A stretch of DNA of 64,000 nucleotides, taken from Acridotheres tristis (lineage: Eukaryota; Chordata; Aves; Passeriformes; Sturnidae). Positions 1-11,686 of this stretch are shown here, one piece after another. How positions within the stretch are numbered: position 1 is the stretch's first letter; each line of letters opens with the position of its first letter. The stretch is from positions 61,620,933-61,684,932 of the forward strand of contig CM072886.1 of assembly GCA_037013685.1 (NCBI GenBank). The letters are read 5' to 3'. The notes under the pieces are model-generated. The model was not told the DNA's origin and made no database searches. It saw only the letters and a list, made by a program, of their open reading frames with translations. The position numbers and the translations under genes were made by a program.

Positions 1-3000
1 TCCAACTCTTGCCCTTCTCCTAGTGAAAGACAAGACTAATAATGTGTGAGCTTTTCTTTGATGATCAGCCCAGAAAGTTTTGATACCTGGATGGCAATTA
101 ACCACAGCTGGGACACAACATTACACAACTACAATGTACTGGCTCCTAGCTGCTGCAAACTGTTAGCCATGAGAGCCTGACCCCTTATGAAGGTTAGCTT
201 AGTTTCTGTCCAAGTACCACAGTGCACTGTGTGTTTGTTTGTTTGTTTGCTTGCTTGTTTAATCAGTTTTCCTCTCTGTGTGTCCTTAATGCTTTGCCAT
301 AACAGTTGTAAAGGCTGTGGCCTCACTGGGAGCTTCAGTGGCACCAAAACCCTGCATCACCTGAGGGAGGGCAGTAATGCAGAGCACAAAAGTGGGGCAC
401 AGGAGAGCCTCCCCCACCTCCTGTGACTGCTTCCCTTCAGGTGGCAGTGATTCCATGCAGCCACTTTCCTTCCCCTGCTCATCAGGCCTCTCAAAGTATA
501 AAAGCCCTAATGAAAATGAAACATGCCTGTCATATATAACGAGGAAAGGCTCAACTGCTGGCAAAAAAAATAGTGTGAAATTACAGTATCAGTGTGAGAG
601 GGAGAGATATGAGCCCTCAGTCCCCAGGAGAGAATTTGAAAGTGCATAATTTTCTCCATTCATAAGTGGCATTTAAGGGGCAGCTTTTGGAAGCTGAGAG
701 GAAAACCCAGAAGAAAAAGAGCACTTACAAGTGGAGTGAATATTTCTGTCCTAAATATTTGGGACCCTTTTTTGATACATAGGCTTGGTTTAGCACTGGG
801 AGATGTGCATGCACAGCTCTGATGAACTGGTGTAATCCTAATGTGTTTTTCTACCCACAGCTAATGCTTTATCTAGCCTTTCTGAAGACTCAACACCAAA
901 TACTTTAAGGGTTGCAATAACAACAACAACCAGACACAAAAAAAGGACTAGGATATAACTATTTGGCTGGTTTTTCTTTCCATGTAAGAATGTAGCAGTT
1001 CTGGGTAAGGAGAAGATGTGCCTGTGTCAGGTCTGGTTGTGGTAGGGGATACTTGTCTCACACGCAAAATATAATTTATTTTTAAAAAGCACTTTAATAT
1101 GGTATAACAATATTACCACACATCTTGCTTAAGCAAAGAATTTTTCCAATCTATATTCAGTGCCAGATAGAGTGACTATAAAATGAGTTACTGTACCTTA
1201 CATTTCTGGCTTGGCTATAGTGATAGGAAGTAAATTAGACAAACTCTGACCATGTCTTCTTGATCCAAATCCACATTATTTGGACATATAAGAATTACCA
1301 GCTGCATGAGAGCTCATGTTTCTGGAGGGAGCTGGACTTAAAGGATGAAATAACAGGTAAAGGAGTGGAGAACGATGGCCACTGTGGACCCCAAATCAGT
1401 GAAGCAGCAGCATTTAAGCTCTCTTCCAGCTAAACCTTAACACCTCACAGTGCAGCCAGAACATGTTAGATTCATGTCTGAGGCATGAATTATGGCTTAG
1501 ACCACAAGCCTTAGAGTTTAAAACTAAACTCTAAACACAGTTTGACTTTTCCAGGTAATTCTTAATTTCAGAGAATGGCGAATTGGAGCCAATGACACAC
1601 ACTAATCCTGATAGAGCAGACCATACATTTCACAGCCCATGAGGTTACTGGCCTCATTGACCTGTCAAACTCTGCTGGGCCATAATAGACCCAGATTAAT
1701 AGACCTACCAGGATTCAGCAGGACAGGCAACAGCAGTTGCAAACCTGGGCTTCACCTCAGCCATCAGAAGCAAAACCTTTGGTGAGTGCTTTCAGATTCC
1801 CTTACAAGCATCAGAGTTTCTGGGAAATTATTCTTGAGAACTTCTGTGATCTTATAAAAAAACCCCGTTGCATTTCCACTTCCTTGTCCTTTACATGTCA
1901 GAGCCAAACATTTCAGATATCACTAAGTATCAAACAAGGAATAGGGCAGTGTTAATATCAAATTTAGTTTCAGGTCAAAACATCCTTTCTGAAAGGGATG
2001 AGCAAACTTCAAAAAGTAAGAACAAACACACAAGGTATGGCTACAGTCCTACAAGCTGTATCATCCTTCCCTTTTCTTAGGTTAGGCTTGGATACAGCAC
2101 TGAGAAAGGCACTGGGCCAAGGGATCTTATTGCCACTACTTGGTGTGTGTTATTTGTATTGCTACAGGACTCTGGGACTCCAAATGGGGATTAGGGTCCC
2201 TTTGCACTAGGCACTATGAAAACAAACACCACACAGACAGTTCTCTGCCCCTGGGAGCTAATTTTTGGCCATTTCTCTGCGGCATCTGGGGATGGAGGAG
2301 GGCATAAAGAAGTGTATTAGGGTATACTGCATGGACTGCAAATAATCTTATTCCTGTAACCATTGTCCTTTCTTACCCTACTGCCTCTCTTCTGTTTGTT
2401 AATCTATCTTATCATCTTGGTTTAAATTCAATTCGTGAGCTTCTTGGGCAAAACTTCTTGTGTCTTTTAATTTGTTATGTTTATTATGGAGTTTTTTTGT
2501 CCCCTTTTGCATGGTTTTGAGCCACAAAAATAATATGCATTATTGAAAACCTGAAAGAGAACTTCCTTCCCTCCCTAACAAAATAAATGGATATGATCTA
2601 TTTAAATGTGCCTCTCTGAAGTGTTATGATTTTGTACCTCTAAAGAGCCTAATGTATGCCTGTGGAACAATGAGCAACACAATCGGTATGGCAATACAAA
2701 TAAAGAAATCTGGTCTACATGTAAATATACACCAAGTACTTCTCCAGATGATATGCAGACAAAGGAGATATATCTGCAAAATAATTCCTGCTGGTTAAAT
2801 AGAAAGAAACCTGCTGGTGTACTGCATTGCGACTGATAAATTGGTTTTGGAGGGCCCCATAAAGATAAAGCAGTGTCACAGAGTAATGGGAATACAATCT
2901 CAGCATCTCCAGGAGCTGGAATGTAATGTGGACATTTTCCCACCTCTATGGTCATTCCTTCCAGCCCAGACTCATGCCTGCAGCATCCTCTTCCCCTGCC

Positions 3001-3540
3001 TACAGCCACAGCATCTTCAGTTGTACCAAGGGACTATTTCTTGGGAAAGGGAGGTGTTGTGGCATAGGCAGCTTCTAATCTTTCCTGGGGAAGAGACTGC
3101 CTGGCCTAAGGCAATAGTTAGAGCAGCACAGTAGGTCCAACAGCTCTGCCACCATTCCTCTTTCCGGAATCTTGGAATCTTACATAACTGATGCATGCCC
3201 TAGAAAAAGAAAGAGAGAAGAATTTGTTGAAAACTTGTTTAAAAGGCTGTGCTGCAGAACTATAAACAATACAGTGTGTTAGTTTACACGGACAGAGTAA
3301 GGGAGAGGGTACAGAAAGTTTAATGGTGCAATTCACTCCTGCTTCCCCTCCAGGCCACATGTGTCCTGACTGCCATCTCTCAATACACTGACTCTCACCA
3401 CTGGTTTGCAAACTTCAAATTTACTCTGCCCAAGGTGGCAGAGTGTGTGATAAACAAAGGCTTCCCTCAGATTTCACTCTGCTTCTTCTCACAAGCAGCA
3501 GAGAAAGGCAGGGTTCGGAGCTTTCCAAGGTATGTTTGCC
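1..3540. other. Intergenic DNA upstream of JARID2, no gene seen
   Basis: This AT-rich noncoding stretch has stops in all frames at short spacing. Its longest open frame is about 135 codons on the minus strand (2602-3009), has no recognisable domain and ends in low-information sequence. A short TTTG/TTGC-type simple repeat sits near 231-260. Apart from the Core-SINE-like fragment at 2150-2262, nothing is recognisable. It corresponds by position to the distal end of the gene desert known to lie upstream of JARID2 in vertebrates; that placement is inferred from the JARID2 exon in this window. Confidence 0.6.
2150..2262 (+). repeat. Ancient amniote Core-SINE/MIR-like fragment
   Basis: The order of short blocks TATTTGTATTGC, GGATTAGGGTCCC, TGCACTAGGCACTATG and then ACAGACAGTTCTCTGCCCCTGGGAGCT matches, from memory, the 5' half of a very common MIR-like element of turtles, crocodilians and birds (its usual form reads ...TTGTGCTAGGCGCTGTACAAACAC...). 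The copy is diverged and lacks the 3' part. No database comparison was possible, so the family name is left open. Confidence 0.5.
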
Positions 3541-4226
3541 AGCCATGCAGGCCTCATGAGCACGGCCTGTCCAGCCATGCAGGCCTCGTGAGCACGGCCT
3601 GTCCCAGCCATGCAGGCCTCGTGAGCACGGCCTGTCCCAGCCATGCAGGCCTCGTGAGCACGGCCTGTCTCAGCCATGCAGGCCTCATGAGTGCGGCCCG
3701 TCCCAGCCATGCAGGCCTCGTGAGCACGGCCTGTCTCAGCCATGCAGGCCTCATGAGTGCGGCCCGTCCCAGCCATGCAGGCCTCGTGAGCACGGCCTGT
3801 CCCAGCCATGCAGGCCTCATGAGTGCGGCCCGTCCCAGCCATGCAGGCCTCATGAGCACGGCCTGTCCAGCCATGCAGGCCTCGTGAGCACGGCCTGTCC
3901 CAGCCATGCAGGCCTCGCGAGCACGGCCTGTCCAGCCATGCAGGCCTCATGAGTGCGGCCCGTCCCAGCCATGCAGGCCTCATGAGCACGGCCTGTCCCA
4001 GCCATGCAGGCCTCGTGAGCACGGCCTGTCTCAGCCATGCAGGCCTCATGAGTGCGGCCCGTCCCAGCCATGCAGGCCTCGTGAGCACGGCCTGTCTCAG
4101 CCATGCAGGCCTCGTGAGCACGGCCTGTCCAGCCATGCAGGCCTCATGAGCACGGCCTGTCCAGCCATGCAGGCCTCATGAGCACGGCCTGTCCAGCCAT
4201 GCAGGCCTCGTGAGCGCAGCCTGTCC
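3541..4226. repeat. GC-rich minisatellite, 21 copies of a 32/33-bp unit
   Basis: There are 21 uninterrupted head-to-tail copies of a unit starting AGCCATGCAGGCCTC. Units are 33 bp (ending TCCC or TCTC) or 32 bp (ending TCC). Three main variants occur: CATGAGCACGG, CGTGAGCACGG and CATGAGTGCGGCCCG. The last variant alternates with the second in the first half of the array, which suggests two-unit (66-bp) duplications. Because 33 is a multiple of three, the array produces artificial open frames on both strands, up to 215 codons on the minus strand, that spell an 11-residue repeat; 32-bp units shift the frame. Each unit contains a CAGGCC...GGCCTG inverted repeat with a 10-nt loop. The flanks are ordinary single-copy DNA. 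Confidence 0.97.
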
Positions 4227-6977
4227 TGGCTCAAGCCCCGCACACCACAGCGCAGGGGGTCAGGGGAGTCCCTCCACAGTTCCACAGTCAAGGCTGAGAG
4301 CTATTTGGATTACATGAGGAATTTCAAGTGAAAACCCTCTGGATGTGTGTGAGCTCCTGTGCGAAGCTGAACTATGTTCAAAGAAAGTAAATGGCTTCTC
4401 AGAGTACCTCTGCAAGGGCCCATTCTAAAAAGGGGCACAGGTAACTCTTGTTTTTCCTGCCACTGCAAACTTAAATGGGATCATGGGGCAGGGGGAGGTC
4501 CTGAAAGCAGAGAATCAGGGAAAATCTATGACAGTGACAGTATGAATAAATTGGCAAGATACGCTGTAAATAGCTCTGATGCTGAATAAAATTAAAACAA
4601 AAAAAACCCCATATTGCAGCCATTTTAAGATTCCTGCTTTCTTCTTCACCCCTACCACTAAGCAGGCTTCTTCAATGTGTGACAAGAAGAATTCAGAGGG
4701 ATGCTTGCCAAGTGTTTTCTGACCCAAATCCTAGAGGTATCCTCCATCTGCAGCAACAGACAGCTTGCTGTGGTCTGTCATTACCTTCTGTTTGGTTTTC
4801 AACACCAGCTACCCTAGTTAATGAAAGAAGATGCAACCACCAAAGAAATCGAACAGACCAACTTTAGCAGTATTTCTGGGAATCTTAGAGGAAGACTTCT
4901 CTAATCTTAAAAAGGCCAGAATGCTGGGCAATAATGACTGAGGTGTGCATATGTAAGGCCATTGCTAATAGCAAATTCACATATTAGGAAAACAGGCTAT
5001 ATAAAGCCAGGTGAAGAGGATTTCAGGACAAGAAATGAAAGGCAGAGCTAACCATTCAGTTTCTGTCACAACATCACACCTACCTACTCGGCCTCTATCT
5101 GAAGGCAATAAATGTCATAGCTTGAAAGAGTCCGGCTGTCAGAAACACTTTTTCCTGCAAGACTGAGACCCAGCTACACATCCATAAAGTTCTTCTATGT
5201 AAATGTTTGCATGTGGCCCTTCACATCTAAGGTCTGTAGCAATGCATGGTATTTAGCAAAATGCCATTCCCCTAAAGGGCAGCATATTTTTATTCTTATA
5301 ATTTTGCATGGAAATTAAAATGAACATATTTTAACATGGGAAAAGAAAACACTTTTCCCCCCAGCTAGGCACTGCTGCATCACTGTGCTGCTGCTGATGG
5401 CTGCCTGATATTTTTCTCTGCATATTCAGAAACAATTCAAATGTAACAAACGCCCATTTACCTACCATATAAACGCGAGGTACTTGTCTTTGATAAACCA
5501 TTCTCCCCTTTGAGGACCCATTAGGCTCAATATGAATGAAGCCTAAAAAGCTACTTAAAGCTTTTGGAGAATTCTCTAGATTTCCAGCTTCACATTTCAG
5601 TTACTTCGATGTTTGCATTAAGATGCTTGTCTGAGTTCTGCCCTGCAGGATTCAGAAAAAGAAAAATGTTCCTTTTGTATTGAACACAACCGGTAGGTAT
5701 TTAGCTATTTTTTGTGTATTATGACAGTACCATCTGGCATTCATCTGCCGGGTACCTCAGGAGAATGTCCCCTTCCTACTTGCCTGTATGATGCTGGCCA
5801 AAATGACAGAGTATACCAAAGGTTAACTTCCTGTAATGTGGTCTCTTGGCTTATCTTCAGTAAGACAGTAGTTCCTTTATATTCCTAACTTTGTATTTCA
5901 CATGCTCTCCTGCCTGCCTGGAAAACAAGGTCATAGGACATTCCTATGGGTCAGACACCTCCTAATGCGAAGCCAGGGGTAATCCTAACAAACTTAGTAA
6001 CAACAATCTATAAGGCCGGTTAGCGCTGCACATGCAGAAGGAAATGTGACATTGAAATGGAAACCTGCCCAGTTAGGTTTGCTCTGTTCCACTGAAAAGC
6101 TTTGTACAGTGGAAGCATAAACAAACCACTGCTCTTAGAAGTCATGGTTCACCTGCTGACTCAAACACTCATGTCTGTCAACCAGCATGAGAGAGGCCAA
6201 GGGGACTATCTGTTTGGGTTTCTCTTTTGCTCTCAGCCTAATTTATCTTGTCAGTTCCAAGATCTCCATTCCTTTCTTGAAAGGACTATAAAGGAAGTTT
6301 GGCTTAGCTGTGCCCTCCAATTATTTGATTATTTTTAAGCAAGCAAACAAGAACTTATCATGGACCAGTTCAGATTGCCTAGTTCAGCCTCTGAGTAACT
6401 CTTAAATCTATTTTCATCCTACCCCCTTCCTCAAATGGCAGTTCCTTTATCCCTTTGAGGATATATACTTTAATACTCCTAACCTGGTTCTTGCAAACAG
6501 CCTTTTCAAGAGAAACAAGCCAGTCTTGAGCAATTAAGACCTATAGATCTCCCTTCACTTCCTTCAAAGCCATTGTGGAGGTGCAGCTGAAACCCATTAA
6601 ATTCAATTGAGCCCAAATGGCCCATAAGTCATATGGAAACTTCCTCTGGGCTTTTAACAAAGAGCCTTGCTTTAAATTCCAAATTACAAACAAATTCAGT
6701 GTGTTCAGCTTTCACATAAAACATAAAAATTAAAGAAAACATACAGAGGAAAAGTTGCATCAAATCAGGGAGCATTATAAGAAAGAACAAGCAAGCAGCT
6801 ACTCTTGTTCTGAAGTTACATTCTTCAGTAAGAAATGTCATGTTAATTCATGGCAATATTTTCTTTAGTCTGGACTTGGAGCTTTATTCAGTGTGTGATT
6901 AAGAAAAACTGGTGGAATTCCTGACCCTATTCTCCCCTCTGACTTTTCCTAACAATGGCTAATAATTATATACATTC

Positions 6978-7011
6978 ACATATATACACATAATTTAATG
7001 TGTATATATGT
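6978..7011. repeat. Perfect 14-bp inverted repeat (AT/GT hairpin)
   Basis: The arm ACATATATACACAT at 6978-6991 is exactly complementary to ATGTGTATATATGT at 6998-7011, with a 6-nt spacer AATTTA. It lies in an AT-rich tract and could extrude as a cruciform. It may be a chance product of TA/CA simple sequence. Confidence 0.85.
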
Positions 7012-9406
7012 ATAATTATACTTTATCGCATATAGCTACCAGACTAATCTCAAGTTCCTCTATAATAAGTAGATAATAAACATTTATAGACTATATATAC
7101 TCAGCATTAAGTATTGCTTTATTGTGGGTCAATTTTTTATCAAGTTGACAAATTTATTAATGTGGCTTTATATTAGAACTCTCAATCTGTCTAAGATTAG
7201 GGATCAATATATGTACTGCAGGATCATAAGTCAGCTAAACACTGAAAAGATACAGGCAGATACTGAACTTGAAAATTATACAGCAAAATTGTTCCATAAT
7301 ACATCTTTATTCAGACCCCCCCATGGGACTGGCACGCTGTAAAAGCCTTAAAAGAGCCTCTACTTAAGGGTTAATTTCACCCTAAGGGCTCTATGAATAA
7401 CTGGAGGCCCAGATCTTTATGACTTTGTATCAATTAATGTTTTCTACATTCTTTTTAACAAGAACTTGATGAAAAATATCCTGCTCTACCTATTCTATTT
7501 GGCACCCAAGTTACAAGTCATTAGAAGTATCTGAATGAGTTTTAAAAGTGCCGTGGAGTGATATTTCCAAAGGTAATGGCTCTGAGAAGGAAGATGTGCT
7601 CCCAAGGCAAGGCAGCAGTGGCTTTTGCTTTCACGGCTAAGCAGGACTGTGCCAAGCACTGCTCCAAAATGTAAGGGCTTGGTGGTTGATTCCTGTACAG
7701 ATCCATCACCTTTATCATGGTGGGGCAACACTGCCCACAGAAGGGGCCCAGGGCAGTAGGGCAACCCTGTCTGACAATGGCCTCTGCACCACCATGGTAG
7801 CTGGGTCAGGGCACTGACACATGGACTTTGCCTCCTCCCCATATCCCTGTGGCAAATCCTTTCAGGCAGCTTTGTTCAGACCCACTGGCAAGAGCAGTTC
7901 AGACTATTAAAATTAAACAGCCAGCTCTGTTTCTGTCATCCCTCCTCCTACTCCTCTCCTTCCCCTAGCCCCTTCTCCCTACCTCCTCATGCTGCTCCCT
8001 CTGTGACAGCCCAGCACTCCTTCAACTCAGCAAGAGCAAACACTTCAACGGAGCCTCATACAACAAGCAAGAGGAATGACAGTACAAGGAAAGTAGGACT
8101 GTGAAGCCAGGAGTGGAGAAAGGAGGAGCAGGAATGAATTGTGGCAACAATCTGTTTCACGGACCCACATCTGAAAGGCATCAAGTTTGTTAAATTAGCA
8201 AGAGAAAAGGGTAGCTGAAATACGTTAGCCTGCATCTAAGAAAAAAAAAAAAGAAAAGAGGTCAACATAGTATATTTTTATATACATAAGGTACTATGTA
8301 TAGTGTATTATATATATTTTATATATATAGCAGCTTGGCTCTCACCTCACTCCTTTCTCAACATCTCCCAAAATTCATTGGTACTTAATTCTCACTCCTG
8401 ACACAGTGATAACAGTAACAGAAACTACAGAACTTCAAAGATGGCTACTGGGGTCTGGGAATATTAAACAGACAACCCATTTCACAACAATGAATTAAGT
8501 AACACTTATTAGGAAAGTTTTAGAGGTGGCAGAAAGTGGGAAGGAGAGGAACGACCCAAAACTTAGAAAGGAAAAACTATGCTGAAAAACAATACCTGTT
8601 TGAAAGAAGTGTGTTCTCTAGTTTATGGTTTTTTTCAATTGTCCTGAGCTGCATATTCCACAGGAACACTGTAAATCTGAAGAATTGTGGACAGGACACT
8701 TTGAATTTTGAGTAAGAGAGAGGAGACGGGATTCATTCACTCTGTCCTGAGTCCCCACTGCCAAGCAATAGCAAATTAGGACTGCCTGAGAAACCAAGCG
8801 TGCTGAAATCTCCTCTTCTGGTGGATATCTGAGGGCAAATTCATCCCCATAGCTATAATGGGCTTACCCTAAGCTTCATAACCTGGAAAATTGCAAGAAT
8901 TAAACTAATAATAAAATCCCCCCAAAAACACAAGCCAATATTCTAGCCATGTGGAAGGAAATAGTCCAGTATGATTCAACTGATGTTTGAGGGGAAAGAT
9001 GGGAAATCTCAGGATGAGTCTGCAGCATTAAACACACCAACAATACCAAATGCAGAGATGCCTGTAGATCCAACACATCCCCATCTCAAGCTCAGCTCTG
9101 ACCCAATTTGTCTTGGGCTGGCCCAAATACAAAAGACACTGGCACCTGTCAGTGACTGTTGGGATACTTTTGTTTACAAGCTAATTCATGAGGGCTTTTC
9201 AAGACACTAATTTATTTTTTTTCTGAACAAAACGCATTACTTCTAATTTGAAAGGGGATTTTTAAATGGTTATGATTCATGGGGATTTATGGATGTTTCC
9301 CAGGGAGTTTCAAAAGCCTGGACTTTCTTCTCACTACTCCCAAGAAACGCAGTTAAAAGTCTCCCATAGGTTGTTCGTTCAGCATGTTTGGACTGGTAGT
9401 GCGGGA

Positions 9407-9462
9407 CAATCACCTGGCAGCCTCTATCCCAAGGAGCAATCATCTGGCAGCCTCCATCCCAA
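9407..9462. repeat. Two-copy 30-bp tandem duplication
   Basis: CAATCACCTGGCAGCCTCTATCCCAA-type sequence (9407-9432) recurs at 9437-9462 with two substitutions and a period of 30 bp. This is a small local duplication with no evident function. The 30-bp period keeps the overlapping open frames open, which explains why short frames cluster here. Confidence 0.85.
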
Positions 9463-11601
9463 CACCTGCGTGGGGCAGAACCCTTACAGATGCTATCCAA
9501 GGCTGTGCCCAAAACTTCCCCAGTGTAGTTGGGACCAGCATGAACTTGGACAACAGTTTTACATGTCATTTCCACTTCTGCATGTTGCTAATTTATAGAG
9601 AAACAGGATAGGACTGGAGGCTAGTGGAACAAACTGGGAAAGGGCAGGGGGGATGCTCACTTAGGGAAATGAACCTTAGGAAATTTCTTAAGCCAAAAGC
9701 ACTTTAAGGACACCAGTCTTTTTAACCTAAGAACTATTTTGCATTAATCCCAATTTAGCCACTGAGATTTTCAGCTCCAACTGGTTACAGTAAATAATGC
9801 ACTGGAAAGCCCTGGGTAAGGTTTTCTCACCCATCCTCCTCACACAGGACTCACTTCCAAGAGATATTTAAATGTCAGTCCTTGAGCAATGGGTTTCATA
9901 CACCAGAGCCTGTTGCCTTGCACAATTTGAAGGGAAACCTTCCGTGTTTTGCTTTCCAGCTTTTCCATTCACCCTGAACATTGCCTTCAGTGATAAAGCT
10001 AAAAAACTCCACCCTTGCTTATTATCCTGACAATATTTAATTCTGACAGCACATTCAGTATGCTTCATGAAATATGCAACCCTGTGACTAATGAGGTATT
10101 TGCACGTAAGGGCCATATACAGTAAATTGCAAAGCAATAAAAGCAAAGGAAAACCATGAACTGATCAGCCAGCTGTTAAAATGATGCAAAGTGTGCCTTA
10201 TTAAATGTGTTATGCTACACCCAGACACTGACTAGAACTCAGTCCTGGCTCCCTCAGTAAAGCTTCACCTTAAAAAAACTATAGGTCTCCATTTCTGTTA
10301 CTACACATTAGCTTTCTGCTTTTCAAATACTGATGGAAGTTCACCTCTCTACTGTCTCCCTCCTTTCGACTCATCATGTAAAGGGAGCACTATTTTGATT
10401 TTATGTGTGAGATTGAGTCTGCTCCAGTGCTAAGCATCCTATCAGCATATGACCAACTAGCAAAGCTGACATTTTTGCCATGATTATCCACGAAAAGTGT
10501 TTCCTACCTCTGATTTACAAGAGCCCTATTCATGAGAAATGATTAATAGCTCACTAGTGCTGCCAAAAAGCACATAAATCTAGACATCCTCTATGCTCCT
10601 GACATGCCACTCATCTTGTAGATATGTTCAGATCTCTCTCTTCCTCTCTCCCGCTTATCTATGTCTGATCCCCAATGGGCACACGCTCATGCTGATTAGG
10701 CAATACAGTTGCTGACTGGGACAATTTTAGGCTTATATTACTGGTGGCACCCAATTAGAGGCTGCAGAAAGCAGTGTCCTTCCTGGCTAGTACTAGACAA
10801 CCATGATTAAGTGTTAAATGCCTGCTAAATTAACAGGCACTATCACCCATGTGTCTGTTACAACTTATCAGGGTAAGAAACCAGCTCCACAGCCAAGTTT
10901 TCTCCTTTTGCAGTTAAGTCTCCCAGGCTGTAGAGTAATAGAGCTGCGGAGAGGGCAAGCTGCACACAAGCATACACCTGACTCAGCTGATGCTTAACTT
11001 ACTCAACAAGGTTTCACACACTTGACATTAACACACCTCTAAGCGCCCCACTCAGATGTGACAGATTTAAACAAGCACTGTCTGAACCAGGGCCCATGGT
11101 ATCATTCTCCATCCCCTCACCACCCCATCTCCTGGCCTAATAAAAGCTATTTCACAGTTCTCGGGCATCCTTCTTCTGAATATCCTAGAGTGTTTTGTAA
11201 TTACTAAAAAACGGATCGCACCATGCATATGCATTTTATTCCATAATTTCAGCGAGGCTGCTAGCACAACAAGACACACAAAAAAGTAGCTCATTTTTCC
11301 TAGTGTGTGAAGAGACTATCAAGGTTGCAGTGCTTTCCCTATGTGTATCCACTATGACACAAAGCTTTAATTGTTCAGTCGTGTTCTACTTTATAAATAA
11401 TACAGAGTACAACATGCCTTTTCCTCACTGACTTTGGTGCAGACAGGTTACAGCTTGCCACTGGGTTTTATTTCCATATTCACAATGTTCACTGTTGTTG
11501 CAATCTAGTGCATTTTAAATTTAAGATATTAGCATCACACCTCAGAATCATGCACAGCTCCCACTGATATCTCTGGAAACCCCAGCTATTATCTCAGATA
11601 C

Positions 11602-11684
<83 letters not shown>
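11602..11684. repeat. (AAT)n trinucleotide microsatellite
   Basis: An uninterrupted AAT/ATA run of about 83 bp (nearly 28 units) is followed by AATTATATTC. On the minus strand it encodes a run of tyrosines in a 92-codon frame, which is a repeat artefact. The length and purity suggest it is polymorphic. Confidence 0.97.

Positions 11685-11686
<2 letters not shown>

Larger units (their letters stand above)
4227..11601. other. Intergenic DNA, no gene seen
   Basis: This is single-copy noncoding sequence without a credible gene. Small structures are an AT-rich hairpin (6978-7011), a two-copy 30-bp direct repeat (9407-9462), and AT-rich tracts near 8268-8330. Open frames are short and show no recognised domain. 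Tissue-specific enhancers would be expected in this kind of desert but cannot be identified from sequence alone. Confidence 0.55.

Noticed and set aside
3489..4136. 215-codon minus-strand ORF with an 11-residue repeat
   Set aside because: It is the translation of the minisatellite; overlapping frames on both strands are equally open because most units are 33 bp.
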